Positions 54,259 to 63,171 of a stretch of DNA of 64,000 bases are shown one piece after another. Numbering within the stretch: the stretch's first letter is position 1; every line of letters begins with the position of its first letter. Position numbers and translations under genes: made by a program. The DNA lies in contig JAJDEP010000014.1 in assembly GCA_029259715.1 (NCBI GenBank), positions 1 to 64,000 on the forward strand. The letters are read 5' to 3'. The notes under the pieces are model-generated. The model searched no databases, was not told the DNA's origin, and worked only from the letters and a program-made list of their open reading frames with translations. The stretch comes from Planctomycetota bacterium. Its GTDB lineage: Bacteria; Planctomycetota; B15-G4.

Positions 54259-55875
54259 TCAGTCCGCGGCCGGCCGGCAGAGCCACCGGGCGGCGACGAG
54301 CACCACGCCGAGGGCCAGGTAGGCGCTCGACCACGGCGCGGTGGCCACCAGGAAGGCGACCACGCCCCCGCCCGAGCTCCCGCCCTGATCCGACCCGATG
54401 AAGGCGATCACCGTGTCGCCGGCGGTCCACGCGTAGCTGTGCATGAGCCCGATGGCCGAGAGCAGCGCGCCCACGCCGCACCACACCGCCCCGCGCAGCA
54501 GCTGGCCTTCGATGATGCAGACGGTCACGGCCGCCAGCACCATCGACGTGAAGATGAAGCCCTGCTCGAGGGCGAAGGCGCCGCCCGCCCAGATGTCGGA
54601 GCGGTTGAGCGCGTCCAGGAGGCTCGCTTGCTGCTCGTCGAAACGAGGCCCGTCCGGGCCGCCCCAGCCCGCCGCGCGCAGGGCGCTCTTGATCAGGATC
54701 GCTCCCCACGCCGCCACGCCGGGCATGATCCCGAGCACGACGGCCGGCGCATGAGCGCGGGGCGTGGCCTGGAACGCCTGCGCGGTGATGACCAGGCCGA
54801 TCCACAGCACGATGGCCATGCCCGCCTCGATGGGCACGACCCGCACGACGTGGGGCAGCACGCCGAACAGGCACACCGCGGTGATGAACACGCCGTTGAG
54901 CACCGAGTAGCCAGCCCGCGCCCCCATGGCCTTCCAGCCGGGGTGACCGATGTACAGCGTCGTCGGGAAGACCGAACCGAAGGCCGCGGCCGCCAGCGTG
55001 CCCAGCCCGTTCACGGTGAGTGACGAGCGGGTGGGGTAGCGGTCGCCCGCGGCCTCCGCCGACTCGAGGTTCTGCAGCGACCCGATCAGCGTGAACAGCC
55101 CCATGGGGATGATCACGGACGCGTAGGTGACGAGCATCCCCGCCGAGAGGGCCGCAGCGATGTCGCCCAGCGCCGACGTGGGCAGGAGCAGCTGCGCGGC
55201 CCGCTCGGGGACGGGGCCGATGGGCGCCAGCCCCGTCATCCACGCGAGCGCCGTCCCCACCGCGACGGCCACGAGGCCCCCGGGGAGCCCGCCGCGGAAG
55301 CGCAGGCCGCCGAAGTAGGTCAGCAGCACCAGCCCGAGGGTGACCAGCCCCACCAGCGGTCGCGCATAGGTGCGGAAGAAGAAGCCGAGGGCGATGAAGG
55401 TGAGCGCGATGCCCGCCAGCGTCGAGAGCAGGGCCGCCCGCGGCGTCGCGCGGCGCACCCGCTCGGCGACGAACGAGCCGCCCAACTCGATCAGTCCCGA
55501 TCCGATGCAGGCCGCGAGACCCGCCATCCAGGCGACGCGGGCCGGGTCCTCGGCGCCGGCGGCCTCGGCCGCGAGCTTGGCCGGCAGCATCACCAGGAAC
55601 ACATGGGCCAGCAGGGAGACCGTGTTGATGCCGTAGGGCAACGCGCAGAGGTCGTCGCGGCCCGTGCGCGCGGCCAGGCGCCGCGCCTGCCACGCGTAGA
55701 AGAGGTTGCCCACGAGCAGCGAGACGGCCACGCCGGGCAGCACGCGGCCGTAGAGCAGCTCGTCGGAGAAGCCGAGCACACCCCGGCAGAGGGCGTCGAT
55801 GAGCAGCAACTGGACGAGATTGTCGAGGGCGAGGCCGAAGAAGCCGTCGATGTCGCCGCGCACGAACCAGCGCAT
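54259..55875 (-). CDS. NCS2-like membrane transporter
   Basis: This 538-residue protein has about 13-14 spans and features of the NCS2/nucleobase-ascorbate transporter-like group: the N-terminal [42 protein letters not shown], and a central [23 protein letters not shown]. Close relatives are annotated as permeases of unknown substrate; xanthine/uracil transport should not be assumed. I use the ATG at 55875, where the conserved region starts. It converges on the NHL gene and is divergent from the AI-2E gene, with a 94-base gap. Confidence 0.75.
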   Translation of the reverse strand: MRWFVRGDIDGFFGLALDNLVQLLLIDALCRGVLGFSDELLYGRVLPGVAVSLLVGNLFYAWQARRLAARTGRDDLCALPYGINTVSLLAHVFLVMLPAKLAAEAAGAEDPARVAWMAGLAACIGSGLIELGGSFVAERVRRATPRAALLSTLAGIALTFIALGFFFRTYARPLVGLVTLGLVLLTYFGGLRFRGGLPGGLVAVAVGTALAWMTGLAPIGPVPERAAQLLLPTSALGDIAAALSAGMLVTYASVIIPMGLFTLIGSLQNLESAEAAGDRYPTRSSLTVNGLGTLAAAAFGSVFPTTLYIGHPGWKAMGARAGYSVLNGVFITAVCLFGVLPHVVRVVPIEAGMAIVLWIGLVITAQAFQATPRAHAPAVVLGIMPGVAAWGAILIKSALRAAGWGGPDGPRFDEQQASLLDALNRSDIWAGGAFALEQGFIFTSMVLAAVTVCIIEGQLLRGAVWCGVGALLSAIGLMHSYAWTAGDTVIAFIGSDQGGSSGGGVVAFLVATAPWSSAYLALGVVLVAARWLCRPAAD

Positions 55876-55969
55876 GGGCCGGTCCTCCCGGGGTCCGACG
55901 CAGTCCCGCCGCAGAGGATAGAGGCCTTCGGTGTGGTTTCCCACCGCCCGGCGTTCCTACACTGGCGCC

Positions 55970-57115
55970 ATGGTCGGGCCGTCCGCACGTACGCTGAACA
56001 CACTCACGGCCCTCGTCGGCGTGCTGACGGCGATCATGGGCGGCTGGGTGCTCTACGTCGGCCGCGGCATCCTGCTGCCGCTCGTCATCGCGCTGCTGGT
56101 CAGCATCATGCTGGCGCCGGTCGTCGCCGTGCTGCAGCGCTGGAAGATCCCGTCGTGGGCCACGGTGATGCTCATGGTGACCGCGCTGTTCGTCGGCGTG
56201 TCCCGCATCAGCGCCCTGCTGAAGGACAACCTCGCGGCGTTCTTCACGGGCATCAGCGGCGAGACCGTCGCCCTCGATCCCTTCTCGCCGGCCGCCAGCG
56301 AGCGGGCCATCTCGGCCACCAAGGCCTGGCAGATGACCAAGGACGGCATCCATGCGCGGATGATCCAGACGGGGCTGCCCGAGGGGCTCGCCGACCAGGT
56401 CAGCGACTGGATCAACAGCCTCGACCTGCGCACCCTCGCCACCAACCTGGTCGGGGGCGGCGTCGACTTCTTCCAGGGCCTGTTCCTGGTGCTGATCTAC
56501 ATGCTCTTCATCTTCGCGGAGAGCCAGGTCTTCCGGCGCAAGATCCTCGCCGCCGCCGGGGAGCGCGGGTCCGATGCAGCCCGGGTGATCGAGGCCATCG
56601 CCAAGGGCGCGCAGAGCTACCTCGGCGTGAAGACGGTCATCTCGCTCGTGACGGGCGTGCTCTGCTACGTCGCCTTGCTGCTGCTCGAGGTGCCCTTCGC
56701 CCTGCTGTTCGGGCTGCTCGCCTTCCTGCTCAACTTCATCCCCGTGTTCGGCAGCATCATCGCGGGCATCTTCCCCACCGCGCTGACGTTGGCGACGTCG
56801 GAGAGCCTGGGCCTGCCCGTCACGGTGGCGAGCATCTACATCGTCATCAACGTCGTCATGGCGTACCTGATCGAGCCCAAGCTGTTCGGGCGCGAGCTGA
56901 ACCTCTCGCCTCTGGTGGTGCTCGTGTCGGTCATCGTGTGGACGGCGCTGTGGGGCGTGCCCGGCACATTCTTGTCCGTGCCCATGACGGCCACGTTGCA
57001 GATCGTGTTCGCCAACTTCGAGCAGACCCGCTCGATGGCGCTGCTGCTCTCGAGCGGCGTGGCCCCGACGAAGCGCCCACCGTCGCCCGATGCCGAGGCC
57101 GTGCGCAGCGCCTGA
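55970..57115 (+). CDS. AI-2E family (YdiK/PerM-like) transporter
   Basis: This 381-residue membrane protein has about eight spans and the AI-2E family layout: ILLPLVIALLVSIMLAPVVAVLQR, a long soluble stretch after span 3, then FQGLFLVLIYMLFIFAESQVFRRKI and NFIPVFGSIIAGIFPTALTLA, VYLIEPKLFGRELNLSPLVVLVSVIVWTALWGVPGTFLSVPM. Family members include TqsA and sodium/proton antiporters; the substrate is not known. A TACACT box at 55958-55963 lies only 6 bases before the ATG, so the transcript may be leaderless. Confidence 0.9.
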   Translation: MVGPSARTLNTLTALVGVLTAIMGGWVLYVGRGILLPLVIALLVSIMLAPVVAVLQRWKIPSWATVMLMVTALFVGVSRISALLKDNLAAFFTGISGETVALDPFSPAASERAISATKAWQMTKDGIHARMIQTGLPEGLADQVSDWINSLDLRTLATNLVGGGVDFFQGLFLVLIYMLFIFAESQVFRRKILAAAGERGSDAARVIEAIAKGAQSYLGVKTVISLVTGVLCYVALLLLEVPFALLFGLLAFLLNFIPVFGSIIAGIFPTALTLATSESLGLPVTVASIYIVINVVMAYLIEPKLFGRELNLSPLVVLVSVIVWTALWGVPGTFLSVPMTATLQIVFANFEQTRSMALLLSSGVAPTKRPPSPDAEAVRSA

Positions 57116-57142
57116 CGGCCCGCCCAAGCCCTTCCGGGCGGA

Positions 57143-57652
57143 TCAGCCCTCGGCCGGCTCCTCGTCCACCGGGGCGGCCGACACGGCCTTCTCCGACGGC
57201 GTGACGCAAGCGTCGCAATGGGCGCGCACCTGCAATTCGGCATGCTCCTCCCGCAGCGAAGCGGGGATCTGCGCGCCCTCGGCCACGACCAGGGTGACAC
57301 CCCGCAAGAGCGAGACATCTCCGCACTCGCTGCAGACGAAGCGCCAGATCAGGCCTTCGTCGGCGGCGCGCTCGCCCGTCGGCTCGAAGCGCCAGATGTG
57401 ATCGCCGAGGTCGAGGCGGCGGGCCAGTCCGACCCGCGTCAGGTCGAGCAGGTTGCGGTAGATCGTCGTGCGGTCCCAGCCGTGGGACGCGAGCACGTCG
57501 GCGACCTCGCCGTGACTGCTGGGCGAGTCGGCCGTGCGCAGCGTCTCGAGCACCGCGAGGCGCGAGGCGGTCGCGCGCAGGCCGTGACGCCGCAGCTCGG
57601 ACTGCAGGTCAGCACGGTCGAGTCGGCCGATCTGCCCATGAGTGCGCGCCAT
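57143..57652 (-). CDS. Fur-family transcriptional regulator
   Basis: This 169-residue Fur/Zur/PerR-type repressor has the winged-helix domain (GLRATASRLAVLETLRTADSPSSHGEVADVL, WDRTTIYRNLLDLTRVGL) and a dimerisation domain with the structural zinc cysteines CSEC and CDAC. IWRFEPTGE corresponds to the region with the regulatory metal site, though ligands cannot be assigned with confidence, so the type (iron, zinc or peroxide) is open. It converges with the AI-2E gene, 27 bases between stops. Confidence 0.88.
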   Translation of the reverse strand: MARTHGQIGRLDRADLQSELRRHGLRATASRLAVLETLRTADSPSSHGEVADVLASHGWDRTTIYRNLLDLTRVGLARRLDLGDHIWRFEPTGERAADEGLIWRFVCSECGDVSLLRGVTLVVAEGAQIPASLREEHAELQVRAHCDACVTPSEKAVSAAPVDEEPAEG

Positions 57653-57660
57653 GGAGGCGG

Positions 57661-57690
57661 AGTATAGGGCAGGATCCGAAAAGCCCGCAA
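57661..57690 (-). promoter_or_regulatory. Candidate promoter of the Fur gene, near-leaderless
   Basis: On the minus strand TTGCGG (57685-57690) and TATACT (57661-57666) are 18 bases apart. TATACT matches the -10 consensus at five of six positions. It ends 8 bases before the ATG, placing the predicted transcript start at about the start codon. Confidence 0.5.
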
Positions 57691-57711
57691 ATTGGACAGC
57701 CCGGCCGAACC

Positions 57712-58776
57712 TCAGCCGGACCGGGCCCCGAGCTCCGGCGCGAGGCCCAGTTCGACCGTGAACGTCGTGCCCTCGCCGGTTTGGCTGGTGACGCCGATCG
57801 ACCCGTCATGGGCCTCCACGATGGCCTTGCTGATGGCCAGGCCCAGGCCCGTGCCCCCCAGGTTGCGGGTACGCGACTTCTCCAGGTGGAAGAAACTCTC
57901 GAAGATGTGGGGCAGCTCGGAGGCCGGGATCCCGATGCCCGTGTCGGCCACCGAGAGGCGTGCCCGGCCCTCGGCCCGCTCGCAGGAGAGGATGATGCGC
58001 CCGCCCGGACGGGTGAAGACGGCGGCGTTGCCGAGCAGGTTCGCGACCACCTGGCTCAGACGATTCCCGTCGCCGATGATCTCCAGCGGGTCGTCGGGCA
58101 GCTGCACCTCGAAGACCAATTCCTTGTCCGCCATGCGCTGCTCGAACGCCGCCCCCACCTGGTCGGCCAGCTCGACCAGCGAGATGGTCTCGAAGTGGAA
58201 GTCGATCTGCTGCGTGTCGAGCTTGCTCAGCTCGAACAGGTCCTTCACCAGCCGGGCCAGCTTGCGGCTCTCGCGCAGGCAGATGGCGAGGTTCTTCTCG
58301 AGCTCGGCGTTGCCGCCGGTGGAGGCCGAGGCCGTCTCGAGGTAGCCCTGGATGTTCGTCAGGGGCGTGCGCAGCTCGTGCGACACGTTGGCCACCAGCT
58401 GCCGGCGCAGGTCGTCGTTCTTCTTGAGCTCTTCGTAGTTGTTGCGCAGACGCCCGACCATCAACTCGACGTTCTCGACCAGCGTCCCGATCTCGCCGCC
58501 GGCGCGCGCCGGCAGCTCGCGGTCGAGTTCGCCCGCCCCGAACTGCGCGAGCACGACATTGAGCCGCCGCAGCCGCCGCACGAAGAGGTAATAGAGCACG
58601 CTCGCCATGGCGCCGGCGGCGATGCCCACCGACAGGATGGTCGCGACGGTCTCGTGGGAGACCAGTCGCCGCACCAGGGCGTCGAGCGGGTGGAAGACCG
58701 CGATGCCCCCCAGCAACACCAGCGCGATCTGCCAGAGGAGCGTCGGGGAGCGGGACGGGGTCGCGGGCTTGGTCAC
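57712..58776 (-). CDS. Sensor histidine kinase (PhoR-like)
   Basis: This 354-residue membrane kinase has two spans (about residues 11-28 and 44-65) with only about 15 residues between them, so no sizeable periplasmic sensor. A HAMP linker follows, then the dimerisation helix ANVSHELRTPLTNI with phospho-acceptor His133, and the ATPase domain with the N-box NRLSQVVANLLGNAAVF, VADTGIGIPASELPHIFESFF and GGTGLGLAISKAIVEAH. It partners the response regulator gene just upstream (10-base gap). Sensing within the membrane or through a partner protein is likely. Confidence 0.92.
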   Translation of the reverse strand: MTKPATPSRSPTLLWQIALVLLGGIAVFHPLDALVRRLVSHETVATILSVGIAAGAMASVLYYLFVRRLRRLNVVLAQFGAGELDRELPARAGGEIGTLVENVELMVGRLRNNYEELKKNDDLRRQLVANVSHELRTPLTNIQGYLETASASTGGNAELEKNLAICLRESRKLARLVKDLFELSKLDTQQIDFHFETISLVELADQVGAAFEQRMADKELVFEVQLPDDPLEIIGDGNRLSQVVANLLGNAAVFTRPGGRIILSCERAEGRARLSVADTGIGIPASELPHIFESFFHLEKSRTRNLGGTGLGLAISKAIVEAHDGSIGVTSQTGEGTTFTVELGLAPELGARSG

Positions 58777-58786
58777 CGCGGTCGAC

Positions 58787-59503
58787 CTAGACGAACGCGT
58801 CGGTGAACTTGTAGCCGAAGCCCCACACCGTGAGGATGAACGTGGGCCGGTTGCGTTCGGGCTCGAGCTTGGCGCGCAGGCGCTTGATGTGCGTGTCGAT
58901 GGTGCGGTCGGTGCCGTCGAAGCTCTCGACGCCGGCGCGCTCGCACAGCGTGCGACGCGAGTAGGGCCGCCCGGGCGTGAGCGCCAGGATGCGCAGGATC
59001 TCGAACTCCTTCTGCGTCAGCTCGAGGTCGCCCCCGTTGCGCTCGGCGATGCGCTTGTCGAGATGGATGACGAGGTCGCCGTAGGTCAGCTGCCCCTGGG
59101 CCTGGTCGTTGTCGAACTGCGAGAGGACCTCGACACGGCGCGCCAGGGCCTTCACCCGGGCCATGACCTCGGCCACGGAGAAGGGCTTGGTCACGTAGTC
59201 GTCGGCGCCCACCTCGAGGCCGGCCACCTTGTTGGCGTCCTCGGACTTGGCCGTGACCATCATCACCGGGACGTAGCGACCCGAGTTGCGGATGTGGCGG
59301 CAGACCTCCATCCCGTCGACCTCGGGCAGCATCAGGTCGAGCACGACCATGTCGAAGTGTCCGGAATCGAACCGATCGATGGCCTCGCGGCCGTCCTTGG
59401 CGTGGACGGTCTTGTAGCCCTCCTGCTCGAGGTGCAGCCGCAGCAGGTTGGCGATGTCCGCGTCGTCCTCGACGACAAGGATGTGGCGAATGGCGGCGAA
59501 CAT
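58787..59503 (-). CDS. OmpR/PhoB-family response regulator
   Basis: This 238-residue DNA-binding response regulator has a receiver domain with acidic pocket EDD (12-14), phospho-acceptor Asp56 (VVLDLMLPEVDG), Thr84 and Lys106 (TKPFSV), and an OmpR-type winged helix: LTQKEFEILRILALTPGRPYSRRTLCERAG and RTIDTHIKRLRAKLEPERNRPTFILTVWGFGYKF. It is cotranscribed with the kinase after it. A strong stem-loop lies about 115 bases upstream in its leader region. Confidence 0.94.
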   Translation of the reverse strand: MFAAIRHILVVEDDADIANLLRLHLEQEGYKTVHAKDGREAIDRFDSGHFDMVVLDLMLPEVDGMEVCRHIRNSGRYVPVMMVTAKSEDANKVAGLEVGADDYVTKPFSVAEVMARVKALARRVEVLSQFDNDQAQGQLTYGDLVIHLDKRIAERNGGDLELTQKEFEILRILALTPGRPYSRRTLCERAGVESFDGTDRTIDTHIKRLRAKLEPERNRPTFILTVWGFGYKFTDAFV

Positions 59504-60024
59504 GGGCCCAGTCTCCTCTCTGCGGCCCCACCGAGACAACCCCGGCGGGCCGGAGCTCCCGAAAAGTCGCAGGCCCCTTGAGCCAGGACCCTGTGATCCG
59601 CGGGCCCTGAACAAAGGAAGAGGGCCCTCGGGTTTCCCCGGGGGCCCTCTCCGTCCTGCAGCGAAGACCGTGCGTCGACGGGCTGCCAAAGGGAGGCGGC
59701 GAACCGCGAGCCAAGGGCGATCAAGAACGGCTCTGCTGGGCTTGCCTTCTCCTCACGTCCCCCGAAAAGACGTTTGGCGACCCGTCGACGTCGGAACTTC
59801 CGATCACGTTAGTCGTCCTCTACGTCGAGAAACGGTCCGCGGTGTGACAAAATGGTGACCGGCGCCGTACCTGTCCGGTATCGACCGCTTCGGCACACGA
59901 GCCGGACGACGAGCCGACGGCGGCCGCGCCGGTTCACAACGGTCCGGTGCCCACCGGCCGGACCCCACGGCCTCGGGCCACGCGCACGCGCGCCACACCA
60001 CCACCGCTTCCTCGGACAGCCCCC
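59504..60024. other. Long divergent intergenic region
   Basis: About 520 bases separate the response-regulator start (minus strand) from the aldehyde dehydrogenase start (plus strand). The main feature is a 14-base-pair stem-loop at 59619-59650. AT-richer patches near 59815-59860 (around ATCACGTTAGTCG and TGACAAAATGG) are likely promoter DNA for one or both genes, but I could not fix boxes. Short open frames here lack protein-like composition. A small RNA upstream of the stem-loop on the minus strand is possible. Confidence 0.5.
59619..59650 (-). terminator. Terminator-like stem-loop in the response-regulator leader
   Basis: AGAGGGCCCTCGGG (59619-59632) pairs with CCCGGGGGCCCTCT (59637-59650) around a TTTC loop, a 14-base-pair stem with one G-T pair. 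On the minus strand it is followed by TTCCTTTGTT, a U-rich tail. It lies about 115 bases before the response-regulator start, so it could end a small RNA or act as an attenuator of the two-component operon. Confidence 0.6.
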
Positions 60025-61554
60025 ATGCAGGACATCCTCCACAGGTTGGGTCTCGATTCCGCGACGAACTCCGGCGTCTACGCCGACGGTTGGGTCGCGC
60101 ATCCCTCCGGCGATCCCACGTCGTCCACCAACCCCGCGACCGGCGCGGTGCTCGGTACGGTGGTCGCCGGCGGCGCCGACGACTACGAACACTGCGTGCA
60201 GGCAGCGCAGGCCGCCTACGCGCGTTGGCGCACGACACCGGCCCCCGCGCGCGGGGAGCTCGTGCGGCAGTGCGGCGACGCCCTGCGCGCGCACAAGGAC
60301 GACCTCGGCGCCCTGGTCACCCTGGAGATGGGCAAGATCCGCGCCGAGGGACTGGGCGAGGTGCAGGAGATGATCGACATCGCCGACTTCGCCGTGGGCC
60401 TGTCGCGTCAGCTCTATGGCTTGACGATGCACTCCGAACGGCCCGGCCACCGCATGTATGAGCAGTGGCACCCCATGGGCCCCATCGGGATCATCTCGGC
60501 CTTCAACTTCCCCGTGGCCGTGTGGTCGTGGAACGCGTTCCTCGCGGCCGCGTGCGGCGACACCATGATCTGGAAGCCCTCGCCCATGACGCCCCTGTGC
60601 GGCGTCGCTGTCCAGAACATCGTGGCGCCGATCATGGAGGCCGCCGGCTTCGGCGGCGTCTTCAACCTGTGCCTCGGCGATGTCGAGCCCGTGGGCGAGA
60701 CCATGATCGCCGACAAGCGTCTGCCGCTCATCTCGGCCACCGGATCGGTGCGCATGGGCAAGCGGGTCGGCGAGGTCGTCGGCGCGCGCCTGGGCCGTTC
60801 GCTGCTCGAGCTGGGCGGCAACAACGCCATCATCGTCATGGACGATGCCGACCTCGACCTGGCCCTGCGCGGCGTGCTGTTCGGCGCGGTGGGCACGGCG
60901 GGCCAGCGCTGCACGTCGACCCGCCGGGTGCTGCTGCACCGGGACATCGCCGGAGCATTCACCGAGAGACTCGTAGAGGCCTACGGACACGTGTCCATCG
61001 GCGACCCCATGGCCGACGACACCCTCTGCGGACCGCTGATCAACGCCGGCGCCGTGGACGGCATGCTCGCGGCCGTGGCCAGCGCGCGCTCGCAGGGTGC
61101 CGAGATCCTGTGCGGCGGCCAGCGCGCCGAGGTGCCGGGACTGCCGGGCGGCCACTTCGTCCAACCCACCATCGCCCAGGCGCCCAAGGCCCTGCCGATC
61201 ATGCAGGACGAGACCTTCGCGCCGCTGCTCTACCTGGTCCCCATCGACGATCTCGACGAGGCCATCGCCATCCAGAACGGCGTGCCCCAGGGCTTGAGCA
61301 GCGCGGTCTTCACCCGCAACGTGCTGAACGCGGAACGGTTCCTGAGCGCCACGGGCAGCGACTGCGGCATCGCCAACGTCAACATCGGCACCAGCGGCGC
61401 CGAGATCGGCGGAGCCTTCGGCGGCGAGAAGGACACCGGCGGCGGTCGCGAGGCCGGCAGCGATTCCTGGAAGGCCTATATGCGGCGGCAGACCTGCACC
61501 ATCAACTACACCTCCGAACTGCCCCTGGCCCAGGGCATCGAGTTCGGCGGCTGA
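60025..61554 (+). CDS. ALDH7-type aldehyde dehydrogenase (aminoadipate-semialdehyde type)
   Basis: This 509-residue NAD-dependent dehydrogenase is clearly of the ALDH7 (antiquitin/AmaB) group, which oxidises alpha-aminoadipate semialdehyde in lysine breakdown. Catalytic Cys296 lies in GTAGQRCTSTRR, Glu262 in LLELGGNNAI, and Asn161 in SAFNFPVAVWSWN. The ALDH7-specific tail FGGEKDTGGGREAGSDSWKAYMRRQTCTINY is present. The ATG at 60025 gives the standard length. The sulfatase-like gene follows after 20 bases and may be cotranscribed without obvious functional connection. Confidence 0.92.
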   Translation: MQDILHRLGLDSATNSGVYADGWVAHPSGDPTSSTNPATGAVLGTVVAGGADDYEHCVQAAQAAYARWRTTPAPARGELVRQCGDALRAHKDDLGALVTLEMGKIRAEGLGEVQEMIDIADFAVGLSRQLYGLTMHSERPGHRMYEQWHPMGPIGIISAFNFPVAVWSWNAFLAAACGDTMIWKPSPMTPLCGVAVQNIVAPIMEAAGFGGVFNLCLGDVEPVGETMIADKRLPLISATGSVRMGKRVGEVVGARLGRSLLELGGNNAIIVMDDADLDLALRGVLFGAVGTAGQRCTSTRRVLLHRDIAGAFTERLVEAYGHVSIGDPMADDTLCGPLINAGAVDGMLAAVASARSQGAEILCGGQRAEVPGLPGGHFVQPTIAQAPKALPIMQDETFAPLLYLVPIDDLDEAIAIQNGVPQGLSSAVFTRNVLNAERFLSATGSDCGIANVNIGTSGAEIGGAFGGEKDTGGGREAGSDSWKAYMRRQTCTINYTSELPLAQGIEFGG

Positions 61555-61574
61555 CCGCCCGCGCCCATCCGCCC

Positions 61575-63080
61575 ATGAACGCACACGCTCCCGTCCGCCG
61601 ATTTGGTCCGAGAGACGCGGGCCGCCGGCGGTCGAGTACGCAGGGCACGCTTCCGGGCACCGCGCCGGGCGCGACGCGGGGCGTCGCCTGCGGTCTTGCG
61701 CTGCTGGCCTCCCTGCTGGCGGCGGCCTGCGGCGGCGACGAGGCGGCGCGCGATCCCCTGGCCCCCGTGCCCGACGCTCACGTGGTGCTGATCTCCCTCG
61801 ACACGCTGCGTGCCGATCACCTCGGCGCCTACGGACACGCCCGCGAGACCTCCCCTCACCTCGATGCCTTCGCCGCCGAGTCGCTGCGCTTCGAGCGCTG
61901 CCTGGCGGCCGCCAACAACACCGCGCCGTCGCACATGACCCTCATGACCGGCACCCTGCCCGCGGTGCACGGTATCGAGCACGGCAAGCCCAGCCGTCCG
62001 TCGTCGGCGGTGCCCATGCTGGCAGACGAGTTGCGCGCGTCCGGGTGGCGCACGTGGGGCCTGGCCGACGGCGCCTTCGTCACCGAGGCCTTCGGTTTCG
62101 ATCGCGGCTTCGATCGGTTCGAGTCGGAGCTCAGGCCGCTGCGACACAAGCTGCCACGCCTGCTCGGCTGGATCGACGAGATGGCCGCCCCCGGGAGCCC
62201 GCCCACCTTCCTGTTCATGCACACGTACGAGGCCCACGCCCCCTACGTGCCCGACGTCGAGTACGACCTCTTCACCGACGACGACTACGACGGTCCCCTC
62301 GCCGAGCGCATCGCCCTGTTCCGCAAGAGTTTCGCCGGCGAAGACACGAGCTACGACATGGGCGCCCTCGAGGCCTCCTTCTGGGGTAAGGACCGCGGCG
62401 CCTTCGACGACGCCGACGTGGCCTACGTGCGCGCTCTCTACGAAGGCGACATCCGCCAGACCGACGCCCACGTCGGCCGCATCCTTGACGCGCTACGCGA
62501 CGCCGGACTGCTCGACACGGCGTGGGTCGTGATCACCTCCGACCACGGCGAGGCCTTCCGCGAGCACGGCACCCTCGAGCACCGCCAGCTGTACGAAGAG
62601 GAGACGCACGTCCCCTTGCTCGTACGACCGCCCGGCGGCCTGACCCCGGGACGCACGGTGGCGTCGACGGCGCGCTTGCTCGATGTGGCCCCCACGATCC
62701 TCCACGCGGTGGGCCTGGTTCGGCCGCCGGTCATGCAGGGTCGCAGCCTGCTGCCCCTCGACGCCCGGTTCGAGCGCCCGGTGCACGCCACCGCCGGCGA
62801 GGACAGCAGCTTCCGCGCCTTCATCCACGGCACCCGCAAGGTGATCCGCCGCGGCAACACGCCCCCGACCTTCTTCGACCTGGCCGCCGACCCCGACGAG
62901 CGCCACGCCCTGTCGGGCCCCGGGGCCCCCGACTGGGCCACCGACGCCCTCTCAGCCATGCAGGCGCTCGAGGACGAAGCCGTCGCCCTGCGCCGCATCG
63001 TCGGCGAACCGGGAGCCGTGGGCGGCCTGAGCCCCGAGCGGTTGGCCGAGTTGATCCGGCTGGGCTACATCGACGGCTGA
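61575..63080 (+). CDS. Sulfatase-fold lipoprotein with Thr in place of the formylglycine residue
   Basis: This 501-residue protein has a lipoprotein signal after an Arg-rich stretch (LALLASLLAAAC, lipidated Cys52) and an alkaline-phosphatase/sulfatase domain. Metal-site pieces are VVLISLDTLRADHLGAYG (Asp76), TSDHGEAFREHGTLEH and FMHTYEAHAPY. At the nucleophile position, sulfatases have C/S-x-P-S-R; here it is T-A-P-S-H (Thr116-His120). Formylglycine formation is therefore not possible and Thr would be the nucleophile, as in phospho- or phosphoethanolamine-transferring relatives. The substrate is unknown. Confidence 0.85.
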   Translation: MNAHAPVRRFGPRDAGRRRSSTQGTLPGTAPGATRGVACGLALLASLLAAACGGDEAARDPLAPVPDAHVVLISLDTLRADHLGAYGHARETSPHLDAFAAESLRFERCLAAANNTAPSHMTLMTGTLPAVHGIEHGKPSRPSSAVPMLADELRASGWRTWGLADGAFVTEAFGFDRGFDRFESELRPLRHKLPRLLGWIDEMAAPGSPPTFLFMHTYEAHAPYVPDVEYDLFTDDDYDGPLAERIALFRKSFAGEDTSYDMGALEASFWGKDRGAFDDADVAYVRALYEGDIRQTDAHVGRILDALRDAGLLDTAWVVITSDHGEAFREHGTLEHRQLYEEETHVPLLVRPPGGLTPGRTVASTARLLDVAPTILHAVGLVRPPVMQGRSLLPLDARFERPVHATAGEDSSFRAFIHGTRKVIRRGNTPPTFFDLAADPDERHALSGPGAPDWATDALSAMQALEDEAVALRRIVGEPGAVGGLSPERLAELIRLGYIDG

Positions 63081-63171
63081 CGAGGCTGGGCTCGCCCCAC
63101 CGGGACGGTAGGGTTGAGGACGCCGACCGGCGCGCGACGCGCTCGGCACCGCACCAAGGAGTCCCGCATCG

